Notes under the pieces: generated by a model | Database searches by the model: none | Told to the model about the DNA's origin: nothing | Seen by the model: the letters and a program-made list of their open reading frames with translations, nothing else | Shown: in pieces, positions 36,934 to 44,500 of the stretch | How positions within the stretch are numbered: position 1 is the first letter of the stretch | Layout of the letters: the number at the start of each line of letters is the position of its first letter | Assembly (NCBI RefSeq): GCF_000002075.1 | Contig: NW_004797349.1 | Span: 272,378 to 336,377, forward strand | Reading direction: 5' to 3' | Length of the DNA stretch: 64,000 nucleotides | Origin: Aplysia californica | Lineage: Eukaryota; Mollusca; Gastropoda; Aplysiida; Aplysiidae | Made by a program: the position numbers and the translations under genes

Positions 36934-37416
36934 ATTGTTAACAAGCCTTTGTCCCTGCTATAACCGATTGGGCTCCAATGAGGCCCTGTTATTGCTGATA
37001 ACTTTTAATGTAGACAAAGTAGAAAAAAACTGGGATTTTTTTAATAACCAGATCCGTTATTACCTGGCCTGTTATATATGGTTTCCACTGTACCTGTTTG
37101 CTTCATGAAGCCCAGGGAGAACTAGCACTTTGTTGTACAGAGACAAGGTTTTAGTGCTACCCTAACAGATGTTTGACATTATGTACAGCAATTGGGGGGG
37201 GGGGCTTGTTCTGGACTAGTTCAAACATCTGTATTGGGTCTTCAAAAAGTTGAGTGAACGGTACAAACAAAACAAAATTAAAGACCAATTCTATTTCTCC
37301 CTTACTTTCAGGATTCAAGCAGCTCCAGCAGCCGTGGGCTAAACCAGAATACGAGCCAAGGCAAAACTGGAGCTTCTAAGTCATACGGCGGAGCCCCTCC
37401 CTACTGGAACAACTGA
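7393..37416 (+). CDS. UBAP2L: UBAP2/UBAP2L (lingerer) orthologue, 24 coding exons
   Basis: Predicted 1373 aa (human UBAP2L about 1090; fly Lingerer similar to this). The family is cytoplasmic and binds RNA and G3BP; it nucleates stress granules and supports translation. Exons: 7393-7623, 8122-8232, 10119-10473, 10919-10991, 11809-11924, 12190-12245, 12648-12739, 13057-13189, 13667-13972, 14247-14408, 15357-15523, 16251-16485, 17421-17529, 17858-18726, 20545-20710, 22196-22278, 22689-22751, 23207-23312, 26035-26213, 26719-26812, 29030-29113, 31745-31794, 33236-33412, 37312-37416. All junctions are GT-AG and phases agree. Order: poly-Q (31-38); UBA-like domain (about 54-114, ending DRAVMMLLEGGEEQ); RGG region (about 120-260); WDNWNESW; family block with GQRLDVGSLF; IPSTAVEMPG with QFGIDFGSE (from 546); a long S/Q/T-rich disordered stretch; KAPPNLPPGVP; YGYDDVQLLQ; FDKQGFHGGTPPPF; terminal PPYWNN. 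These blocks match vertebrate UBAP2/UBAP2L in order. Introns host snoRNAs and repeats. Confidence 0.95.
7624..8121 (+). other. UBAP2L intron, nothing recognised
   Basis: Intron between the first two coding exons. It separates the two halves of the UBA-like domain. No repeat or RNA gene seen. Confidence 0.6.
8357..8376 (+). repeat. Poly-G tract
   Basis: An almost unbroken run of about 19 G in the second UBAP2L intron, followed by GAGAGA. It may be a sequencing or assembly weak point, or form a G-quadruplex. Confidence 0.6.
8715..9604. mobile_element. Tc1-like non-autonomous element, TA target site
   Basis: Begins CAGTCGAACCTGCCCTGACG and ends ...CAGATTTGACTG, flanked by TA on both sides. The arms share GGCCACCTGT and related words. 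The CAGTCGAACCT end is typical of Tc1/pogo-type elements. Related pieces lie at 54905-54983 and 58309-58469. No transposase was recognised. Confidence 0.65.
8826..9005 (+). repeat. Tandem repeat, 59-bp unit, three copies
   Basis: The unit contains AACACACAACCCCTATCTCA, CTAAGCAATAACACCTGTC and TTAGACGGCCACCTT. The word AACACACAACCCC recurs at 8838, 8897 and 8956. It lies inside the Tc1-like element and is probably an expansion of its subterminal sequence. Confidence 0.8.
10474..11808 (+). other. UBAP2L introns with one short exon, nothing else seen
   Basis: Apart from the 73-bp RGG exon at 10919-10991, these two introns show no recognised repeat or RNA gene. Confidence 0.5.
12346..12390 (+). 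CDS. Candidate alternative terminal exon (short UBAP2L isoform)
   Basis: The acceptor TTTTTGTTTAG ends at 12345. If it is joined to the exon ending 12245 (phase 0), the reading continues VNDDMSDGEELNLS and stops at 12390. That gives a 328-aa protein with only the UBA-like and RGG regions plus an acidic tail. ATTAAA lies at 12392-12397 and another at 12601. The main form skips it, because the exon at 12648 (LEETKVF) is also phase 0 and matches the family. It could instead be a poison exon leading to decay. Confidence 0.45.
   Translation, partial: VNDDMSDGEELNLS
12942..12991 (+). repeat. Perfect 25-bp tandem duplication
   Basis: Two identical 25-bp copies (12942-12966 and 12967-12991) beginning GTGTCGACTCTACAAGAC in a UBAP2L intron. 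No mismatch, so the duplication is recent. Confidence 0.9.
14703..15200 (+). repeat. tRNA-headed SINE with shared hairpin tail
   Basis: The head has a pol III A box (GTGGCCTAGAGGTTA, about 14712-14726) and a B box (GTTCAAATCC, 14757-14766). A pyrimidine-rich body follows. The 3' end (about 15148-15195) is a decayed version of the tail TCATATGACCTTATGCAGTTGC, then an A-run. Length about 500 bp. It links a true tRNA-SINE to the tail also carried by families A and B. Confidence 0.75.
15524..17420 (+). other. UBAP2L introns flanking the 16251-16485 exon
   Basis: No recognised repeat, RNA gene or extra exon in either intron. Confidence 0.45.
19722..19870 (+). repeat. SINE-like repeat, family B, lacking its tail
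   Basis: Matches the GTGGGTGGTTGG...TTGCTCCTTCTTTCCTATCA...TCTTGTAACAC pattern of the 39.7-41.6 kb copies. The hairpin tail is absent and the copy ends near the inverted repeat at 19848. Confidence 0.7.
19848..19913. repeat. Perfect 16-bp inverted repeat
   Basis: CCTATCTCCATTTTTT (19848-19863) and AAAAAATGGAGATAGG (19898-19913) are exact reverse complements around a 34-bp spacer. It may be a small transposon remnant. Too short an arm for a typical miRNA precursor call. Confidence 0.6.
21110..21430 (+). mobile_element. Decayed LINE ORF2 C-terminus (RTE-like)
   Basis: One frame reads VFNKISSLKNRNISIKVLKG then CVWLLYGCEYWKLQDSE, ending at a stop. Shifted frames continue with EMEFLRRLQIF, then ETHVGCSLI and RMRQMEI. 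The pattern NRxIS..VLK..VW..LLYGCE.W....EFLRR matches the region after the reverse transcriptase of many molluscan LINEs. At least two frame changes, so it is an old relic. Confidence 0.65.
24194..24333. mobile_element. 140-bp MITE with inverted arms
   Basis: The left arm GGGCGTGCCCACTACGGATG continues GGATCGGCCGATTGCG. It is mirrored by the right arm ending CCGATCCCGTCCATAGTGAG then CACCCC. The arms are about 35 bp with a few mismatches and gaps. No clear TSD. Confidence 0.7.
24440..24810 (+). repeat. Dispersed repeat, shared with 28270-28560
   Basis: Shared blocks with 28270-28560 include GTGAAAAAATA, AAACAGGCT, AAATGCCA, and the C-rich run CTGGAACCTGCTGGGGGCC versus CTTGCACCTTGCTGTGGGCC followed by AGACCCC. 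Class not recognised; divergence suggests an old family. Confidence 0.65.
24863..25915 (+). mobile_element. hAT-like element with BED-finger-like relic
   Basis: Ends CATAGCTGCCACT... and ...AGTGGCAGCTATG are inverted, flanked by a perfect direct repeat GAATAT (24857-24862 and 25916-25921). A short frame starting at 25173 reads GAPLAALCVWCDKEIAARGT, which resembles the first half of a BED zinc finger as found at the start of hAT transposases. It stops at about 25288. A block from 25251 to about 25490 is also found in the MITE at 32370. A 6-bp duplication is short for hAT, so the class is tentative. Confidence 0.55.
25313..25412. repeat. TCTAGA/AGATCT palindromic repeat tract
   Basis: Runs of (CTAGAT)n, self-complementary, inside the hAT-like element. 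Similar tracts occur at 3121-3140, 5888-5905, 6190-6275, 6873-6900 and 32700-32805, nearly always inside transposons. Confidence 0.7.
28270..28560 (+). repeat. Second copy of the 24440 repeat family
   Basis: Shares the ordered blocks listed at 24440-24810, with an extra GAGCTTCGCCCTGTGAAGC hairpin-like insert near 28432-28450. In a UBAP2L intron. Confidence 0.65.
29114..31744 (+). other. UBAP2L intron, nothing recognised
   Basis: A T-rich intron of 2.6 kb. I found no repeat shared with the rest of the window, no C/D box pair with a stem, and no exon-like frame with family similarity. Confidence 0.45.
32370..32952. mobile_element. 583-bp MITE with long TIRs and perfect 9-bp TSD
   Basis: Begins GGTAGTGTTAATTGCGACAG and ends with its inverse (CTGTCGCTATTAACACTACC). 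Flanked by TTTATGATA on both sides (32361-32369 and 32953-32961). Its ends and subterminal text match the 2942-6817 element, so both belong to one family. About 240 bp of its interior (from about 32640) matches 25251-25490 of the hAT-like element, so it is chimeric. Confidence 0.8.
34051..34125 (+). ncRNA. C/D box snoRNA, U59/snR54-like, copy 1
   Basis: Terminal stem GTTGG/CCAAC; C box GTGATGA (34057-34063); guide GACTTTCGTTCTT (34076-34088) followed by D'-like CTGT; D box CTGA (34117-34120). The guide is the exact complement of AAGAACGAAAGTC, a highly conserved stretch of 18S rRNA. By the +5 rule it would direct 2'-O-methylation of the fifth base (A) of that stretch. From memory, U59 (yeast snR54) does this at human 18S A1031. 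Made from a spliced UBAP2L intron; acts in the nucleolus. Confidence 0.85.
34604..34688 (+). ncRNA. C/D box snoRNA, U59/snR54-like, copy 2
   Basis: C box ATGATGA (34613-34619), the same 13-nt guide (34632-34644), D' CTGT, D box CTGA (34675-34678). The flanking stem TTGGTTGG/CCACCAA has one bulge. An extra T-run lies before the D box compared with copies 3 and 4. Confidence 0.8.
35282..35368 (+). ncRNA. C/D box snoRNA, U59/snR54-like, copy 3
   Basis: C box ATGATGA (35296-35302), guide (35315-35327), D' CTGT, D box CTGA (35357-35360). The outer arms GGCATTTG and CAAATGCC pair perfectly outside the boxes, which helps intronic processing. Confidence 0.82.
35934..36022 (+). ncRNA. C/D box snoRNA, U59/snR54-like, copy 4
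   Basis: C box ATGATGA (35948-35954), guide (35967-35979), D' CTGT, D box CTGA (36009-36012). The body is identical to copy 3. The 3' flank diverges right after the stem, marking the end of the large duplication. Confidence 0.82.
36375..36456 (+). ncRNA. C/D box snoRNA, U59/snR54-like, copy 5
   Basis: The best terminal stem of the set: GGTAGTTGG (36375-36383) pairs perfectly with CCAACTACC (36448-36456). C box ATGATGA (36385-36391), guide (36403-36415), D' CTGT, D box CTGA (36444-36447). The sequence between guide and D box differs from the other copies, so selection has kept only boxes, guide and stem. Confidence 0.87.
36522..37090. mobile_element. Tc1/pogo-like MITE, TA target site
   Basis: Begins CAGTGGAAACCTGATATAAC and ends ...TATATGGTTTCCACTG, with TA on both sides (36520-36521 and 37091-37092). 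Subterminal text (GTTATATCAG type) is inverted too. The interior contains a CA then CT microsatellite (about 36833-36928). No transposase. Confidence 0.75.
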
Positions 37417-38690
37417 GTGGTGTGGAGCGAGGAGCCTCCCCCCCTCACCCCCTCTAGGTGGGCCAGGGAGCTGGTCTGTCTGTCTGTCTACTCTCCTGGC
37501 CCGGTCGAGGGGCCGCCACCACCTATTGCGCTGCTAGGGCCGCTGTGTTGGGATTTCTGATGTGGTTTTTTCAGCTGCACTTTTTTTGGTCAAGTGTGTA
37601 ACATTCAACCTTTCCATGCCCTTGAAGGGATTTTTTTGGTTGTTTTTTTCCCCCCATCTCCATCATCCTTTGCATGAAATGGCAGTAACGATTCTCATGT
37701 TATTTTTGAGAAGTTTGTGCTGGGATATTTATTTTTAAAATCTGAAACACACCCATTCAAGGTCACGGAAGGTTGAGTTTCTTTATTTTTCTTTCCTCCA
37801 TTATCTTCTCACTTGGAGTTATTTTTAAAGATTTTATTTTGTAGTGTTTGTATTGACAAGCTTTTTAAATTTTTTGTGTTGTGTATATTTTAGCTGTTAC
37901 CTGTAAATACTGATTGTGGATTCACTGTTTACTAGAGTACCTGAACAGAGTCATCTATTCATGACACGATCAGTCAAATCACATTTTGAGAGATTTTTCT
38001 GGTGTTTAGGGATTATTTTTTTTCTGTTTTGTCTTCAGCACATCAGAGGTTGTCTATCAAAAATAGATCATAATGAATGTCCATCTTGTAGTTTCAGGTC
38101 CAGTAAATTATTTTATCATTTCTTTGAAGTACTGGAAAAATCAAACTGTATTTTGTATTTATCCCAATCATTGCCTTTGGATTACGTTAATTTTTCAGCT
38201 GATAGAATTGATAAAAATAACTCAAAATGTATTATCCAATTTAAGCCTGTTTTGTCACTTATGTTAATGCTTTTTTTTTTCTATCTCTTTGGTTTTGTTT
38301 TGTATATCATCAGAAAACTTGTTTTGTAAATAAGCTTAGTTTTGTCAGCTTTCAATTCTGTCATGTAGCTCATCATTATTCATTGCATCTTGTCATTTGA
38401 TCATACATGTTGTTTCAAAGCCAGTCTGAAAGGACTTCAGTTTATTTGATGTACATAGTCAGTTGTACAGATTGTCTCTTGTTTCCCCCTTAAATTCTTT
38501 GTCCTAGGCCTCGAATCCCCCCCTTCCGACAGATTTCATTTCACATTCATTGATTGGCAAAAAATGTCAGGTAACTTGCATTGAATATTTTTTTTTTCCA
38601 TCAAATTCAAGTACTGTAACTCTGGCATTATGTGAAAGTCTTAAACGTGTGAAAGATTTGTGTAATAAAAATACTGGCTATATATTTCAG
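37417..38690 (+). terminator. UBAP2L 3' UTR and poly(A) signal
   Basis: Follows the TGA at 37414-37416. T-rich, with a Pumilio-type site TGTAAATA at 37902-37909. The first good AATAAA downstream is at 38664-38669, so cleavage is expected near 38690, giving a 3' UTR of about 1.27 kb. Confidence 0.55.
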
Positions 38691-38731
38691 ATGAATGGGA
38701 TTTGTTTTGTTCTTGCTTGTGTCTCGGTTTG

Positions 38732-38950
38732 TCATCTATCTGCCTTCCATTCGCTACTTCTTTTCAGTGCTGTGTTGTGATCATAATTAAGATCATCTGT
38801 TCCTGTCATCTTTCTGCCTTCAATTCGCTACTTTTTTTCAGTGCTGTGTTGTGATAATAATTAAGATCATCTTTTCCTGTCATCTATCTGCCTTCCATTC
38901 GCTACTTCTTTTCAGTGCTGTGTTGTGATCATAATTAAGCTCGTCCGTTC
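38732..38950 (+). repeat. Tandem repeat, 74-bp unit, about three copies
   Basis: The unit runs TCTATCTGCCTTCCATTCGC...TTTTCAGTGCTGTGTTGTGA...ATAATTAAGATCATC. TGCCTT recurs at 38741, 38815 and 38889, exactly 74 bp apart. It lies just past the presumed UBAP2L poly(A) site. Confidence 0.85.
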
Positions 38951-39235
38951 CTTTTGAAGTGTTCTCATTTCCTTCCCTTCTGTCAGTATCACTGCTTTAT
39001 GCTTTATGTTTATAACATGAAGTACTTGGATGTTAAGATAACACTTGAGAGTTGCTGGCCATGAACAGATTGTCAAGTAGCTGATAAGGCACATTCAACA
39101 AGTAGATGTAATGCTTTAAAAATCCCTGTAGAGAAAACTTGAACTAACTACATTCATAGTGACACGTAATGTGTTCTGACTTATTTTGCTACATGTGAAA
39201 CGTTCTGCTCTGAAATTGATGTTGTTGTTTTCAAA

Positions 39236-39600
39236 TCCCTTTAGCTGCGAATATTTCGCTCTTGGCAGCACAATGCCTCCCTCAAGTAGCCACATGTCCT
39301 TGTCATCTGGTCAGCGCCAGAGTAGAGCAGGCCTTGTAAGTCTGTAGGTGTGTGTAGGAGCCTGCGTCGAAGAACTGCCAGGTTTGGGCAGTGGAGGAGA
39401 TGTTCAACGGTCTCCTTGGTAGTCACAGTGTCTGCAAAGGGGTTCCCACATGGGGTTAATTCTATTTATGTGCTTGTTGGTGTGTAAATGTCCTGTGTGC
39501 GCTCTGAAGATCAAAGTCTGATCAGCTCTACATAAGAGATGCGATGGGTCTTTGGGGTTGGGTTTGTAGAGAGATCTTCCTGTTTCTGAGTCTGAAGTTG
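39236..39600 (-). mobile_element. LINE ORF2 C-terminal relic
   Basis: The minus strand reads ETVEHLLHCPNLAVLRRRLL, the second half of the C-terminal zinc knuckle of LINE ORF2. The expected first half (CRHC) is in another frame just upstream, so at least one frame change is present. Possibly the same broad family as the relic at 734-1240, whose RNase H would lie upstream of this region. Confidence 0.7.
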
Positions 39601-39696
39601 ATAGATTGTAGCATTTTCATTACTTGTTGCCTTTCGTACTCTTACCCCTTCTTTCGCTGTATGGTATATTTATTTCCTTTCAGCATGCTGTCTTGC

Positions 39697-40085
39697 TCGG
39701 TGTGTGGTTGGCGGGTGCTCTGGTGTGATTTGCTTCTTCTTTCCTATCAAATATCTATCGTCTTGATCCCCCCTCCTTTTTTGTGTTTGTTACTCTCTTG
39801 TAACACCTCTCTTCTTCAGCACTTATATATGACCTTATTGAGTTGCAAGTGCCGTAAAACTCTTACTAAAACTAAAAGTGGGTGGTTGGCAGGTACCACT
39901 TGCAACTTTGTGTGTGGGTGGTTGGTGGGTGCTCTGGTCTGGTTTGCTTCTTCTTTCCTATCAAACATCTCTATAGTCCCTATCTCTTTTTTTGTGTTTG
40001 TTACTCTCTTGTAACACCTCTAATCTTCAGCACTTATGACCTTATCGTGTTGTAAGTGCTGTAAAACTCTTACTTAATTTAATCT
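39697..40085 (+). repeat. Two SINE-like family B copies, head to tail
   Basis: Each has GGTGCTCTGGTNTGRTTTGC, TTTCCTATCAAA, TTGTTACTCTCTTGTAACAC and the hairpin tail. The first copy's CTAAAACTAAAA end runs directly into the second copy's GTGGGTGGTTGGC. The second tail has the stem AGCACTT (40029-40035) / AAGTGCT (40054-40060). Confidence 0.8.
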
Positions 40086-40271
40086 AAAACAAGAGTTTAG
40101 GAGGGTTTCCTGCTGGCCTGATAGTTATCAGTTCTTAATACGGTCCATTCTAATTTTATATTTTTTCCATGACCGATAGCATACTACACCCAAACCTGTC
40201 CCAAGACGACCATCTGTTGTTGAGAAAAGTGATAATTATAATCTCAGGCAGGTCAGATAAAATTGAAGGGA

Positions 40272-40410
40272 GTGGGTGGTTGGTGGGTGCTCTTGTCTGG
40301 GTTGCTTCTTTCCTTTTAAAGTGTTTGTTCTTCTCTTGTAACACCTAATCTTCGGCACTTATGTGACCCTATTTATTGTGTTGCAAGTGCCGTAAAAAAC
40401 ACTAAAACCA
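40272..40410 (+). repeat. SINE-like family B copy with internal deletion
   Basis: Starts GTGGGTGGTTGGTGGGTGCT, lacks part of the centre, and ends with the CGGCACTT...AAGTGCCG hairpin tail. Confidence 0.75.
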
Positions 40411-40646
40411 AAAAATTGAAGGGGGGAAAAATGATTCTTTTCTGATGTCCCAACCAGATTGTTGAAGTTGAAGACTAAAGACTGTTGTACGGCCCATTAT
40501 AAATTATAATGGGTTTTTCTTTTCTTTTGGAGGGAAGGAAAAAGGGTCTGGTGGTGAGAGATTTGAATGGTCTACCTGGACAGTTTTTTTGGGCTGTTCC
40601 TGTTAGTTGTTATACATGTATTATAGTAGTCACTTTCTGCATTGTG

Positions 40647-40905
40647 GGTGGTTGGCGGGTACTCTGGTTTGGTTTGCTCCTTTTTTTCCATCAAACATCC
40701 ATCGCCCTTATCGCTCCTCCTCCTCCGTGGGTGGTTGGCGGGTGCTCTGATGTGGTTTGCTCCTTCTTTCCTATCAAACGTCTATTGTCCTGATCTCCCC
40801 TCCTTTTTTGTTTGTTACTCTCTTTTAACACCTCTATTCTTCTGCACTTATATGACCTTATTGTGTTGCAAGTGCCGTAAAACAGTTACTAAAACTAAAC
40901 TGTCC
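40647..40905 (+). repeat. Two adjoining SINE-like family B copies
   Basis: A 5' fragment (40647-40725) is followed at 40727 by a complete copy that ends in the hairpin tail and CTAAAACTAAA. Confidence 0.75.
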
Positions 40906-41329
40906 GCATTGAACATGGATGTGGTGGTCTTGGACAGCAGCATTACAATATTAAGAAAAAGACAAGAGGTGGTGAGGTGGTCACGAAATTTGGTTTGACT
41001 AATTTTTAGCATTTTATAACTTCGATTTGTCTGTTCATTTGATGACACACCACTCTGTAGGTGATCTTATTATGAGGAAGGCCTTGGAGGGTCAGTTAAC
41101 ACAATAATGTAGTAGGCCTATTTAATTTAGATAATCTAAGAGGCAAGCTTAAATCCTGGCTGTCGGAGCCAACCTGGTTTGAGAGGGATACAACATTCCA
41201 GCAGAAAGACCGCGAGACTAGATAGTTGGAGTTGTGAATAAAAAAGCTGCAATGTACATCGCCTATGAACATCTATGAACAGCTTGAAGTTGAAGAGGTT
41301 TGTAACCAAACTGCTGAACATGGCAACAT

Positions 41330-41590
41330 ACCATGCAGAAATCAATACAAGAGACTCGCAATCTTGTATGAAAATTGTTGGTTCGATTCCACGGTGCACA
41401 TCGAAATAATAAGCGGGTGGTTGGCAAGTGCTCTGGTGTGGTTTGCCCCTTTCCTATAAAAAATCTTATCATCTCTATCTCCCCTCCTTTTTTGTGTTTG
41501 TTACTCTCTTGTAACACCTCTAATCTTCGGCACTTATATGACCTTATTGTGTTGCAAGTGCCGTAAAACTCTTACTAAAACTAAAAAATT
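41330..41590 (+). repeat. SINE family B copy with tRNA-like head
   Basis: GGTTCGATTCCACGG at about 41380-41394 is a good pol III B box; the A box upstream is poorly kept. The family B body follows from about 41414. The perfect hairpin GGCACTT (41529-41535) / AAGTGCC (41556-41562) and a CTAAAACTAAAA end close the copy. It shows that family B is a tRNA-derived SINE. Confidence 0.7.
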
Positions 41591-44500
41591 GATATAATAA
41601 GAGACCTCTCCATAAATATAATGAGATGAAGACAAAAAATGCAGTGGGAAGGACTAGACGAGGCAACAGCAACAGCAACAGCAGAGGAATGTTATACTGA
41701 GACCCAACAGACCAGGGCTTCTAGTCCGCTCCATAATTTTGATCTGTGGTTGCACTGTTGTTGGACTACAATTCACGACTCAATCTCTGTGGGCTGGAAC
41801 CCTAACTAGTAACAGGGTGCTTTTGAACTTACTATGTTGAGCTTCCGTTGCTCTTCATCCACATTGCTCAGTCATACCGTTCGCCTGGAAAAATCAGGTC
41901 CCGCCACACACAACAAAAACCTATCAACTCAAAGTTGAAAAGGGCGTATTTCACACCACACCGTCTTCCACTAATTTACGAAGTGGTACATAATATATAT
42001 ATATATATTGTCTTTGGTAGAGATTTGTGAACAATATAATATGTGGGTAAGGAGCAGTGATAGGCTGCAATGTCATTCATGGGATTGTGATCGTGACTGG
42101 CAGATGAAGATTATAGAGGTATTGTGAAGTTGCCTGAGCTTTATCGTGGAGATAGGACCGAGGAACATATTGTTTTTCAGAATCAGTTATTCAGTCAGGC
42201 AAACAAGGAGAGGAGGAAAAGAGTTTATAATCACAAGCATAGACCAGAAATGCAATGGCATACATACAATGTACATGTACATAATCAGTCAAAAAGGAAG
42301 CACAACTCATTCCACACCATCTGATCATGAAGAGTAGCAGTATTGGTTTATTTAGTAACACATTACTGTGAACAAAGGCAGCGACCGGAATGACGACTCA
42401 AGACACATGAGGAGAATCACGAGACGATGAATTCAATGCAATAGGAACCTGATTCACTAGCACTAGTACTAATTGTAGCAGTTTTACATTACCTGAAAAA
42501 CTTGAGAAAAAAATGTAACTAAAATTATGTATAAATAACACAAAAAAGCAATACAAAGCCCAAAACTAAGAGGTTTGAAAAACAAAAATAAAATCTAAAA
42601 AAATGCCCAACTCTTGAACTCTGGACCAGTTAAAGAAATAAGATATAAAGTAAGCACAAACACAATACCACTAATGGCAGACAACACTACAGGAAACTCA
42701 AGTTTCTATCAACAAAGTTCTATTAAAATCAAAGGATAAAGTTTGAGAAATCTCTTTGCAAAATGCAAGGCCTACCTTTTGCTCAATACAAAACAGTTAT
42801 GAGGGTATGCCTAGAGGTCTATGTACATCATAATATAATGGGCTTGGGAAAAGATGAAATATAGATCTACATGCAACTCATTTCATCCAGCTGCCCATTC
42901 ACAACCTGCGGCTAAGAAGTATCTTATTTATCACTTTCACTTGTATCTATATGAAAAATGTAGTCTACTCCAAGACGACTTCAACTTTATCACTACAACA
43001 AGAACTGTTGTAGATGTGGTCAATAGTAGCCTACATTCTGTAATTATTTATCTGCTAAACACTGTCAAATATAAACCTGCTACATGGTACAAGCATTAAC
43101 TTTCTCTCAATGAGCATACGCCAGGATCATAGTTTAGACTAATAACCACAGCTTCCGTGATTTCTATTCTAATTCAACGTTATTTAGTCCTATGACTCTT
43201 CAAAATGTGGGCGTTCAGTACTTTAGTGGTGAAGACGGACTGTGAGCTCAAAGGTCCCTTGACTTGGTGGGAGAAGTGGTCCAATACAACTAATATATAT
43301 ATATAATTAACATTTTTGTCACACAATCAAAAACCTATAGAGCCTCAGAATTAAAAAATCTGGATGAATTTTATATGGCCCTCTTTCAGATCACGAAATG
43401 AAAAAGCCGTCTCTGTCGACCAAATTTTGAGAGACGCCCTATCCTACTGGAATTACACATCCAACAACTACTGCAACCTGAATGTGACAGAAAAGGCTAC
43501 ATCCATCAGCTCTAATGGAGATGAATCAAACGACAAATTATTTTTTGTGCATTACAAATGAAAGCTTGAGGTGGCCTATAGTATACACGCACCAACAGAA
43601 TACAGGAGGCGAATGAAGGAAATAACATCTGGTACAAAAAAACAAAGCGGGTGTGATCAATAGGAATAGGCCTACTGTGCAAGATCAGCACACAGGTCAA
43701 TTATCATACATTGGTCAATACAAAGGTACATGTTGAACGTTAATGTATTCAGTAATAACAAGGAGATAGAACAGCAAATACAAATGTGTAATAATATACT
43801 GCAGCTGAGAAAGATATGGAATGAATGGGTATGGAGCATGCTGTCAGAGGTGCCAACTAGCTACAAATCAACAAAAAAAAATCCTGCACTTTTTGGACCC
43901 CATGGTCATGCTGGGACTTCAAATTTACCAATTATATTGACTAATACATCTTGTGTCAAGACTATTTTTTAACGTAAAGTGCAGTATGAGATGAGGACAA
44001 TTTCAGAAATCTGGATTACCCGGTTTATTTGAAAAATCGGCACCTCTGATATTGTGAAATGACGCTGCTATCCGCCAAGCTCTAAGACGGCACGATACAA
44101 TTACATAACAGGTAGGTCGTTGACTTACTCTAATCCTCACTCACCTTTCTGAAACTGTTCCGTGAACAGAGGGAAGACCTGTAGGCCCTACAAATTTTCA
44201 ACTCCTCTTCTGAACATAAAGCAGGATACCATCTCAATATACCCAATGGGCTTTAAAAAAATTCTGCCTTTCAGTTGAAGTTACAAAAGTAACAGTCGGA
44301 TACAGACAACTCGAACATGTTGGGGACTGACAAATGTGTTGGAAACCGCATGGGGAAAAATTAAAGAGATATCAGTGCGGGAATGGCAAATTGTACAAAC
44401 TATCAGTGATTTCGAGTTTTACGTGTTCAAGTTATCTGTGCATCACTATATATAAATATATATATATATAATTATAAACGACACATTTAACTTTTGCTGC

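Noticed and set aside
36728-37108. Serine/leucine-rich frame (SLSLPLSLSP)
   Set aside because: It is translation of the CT microsatellite inside the Tc1-like MITE.
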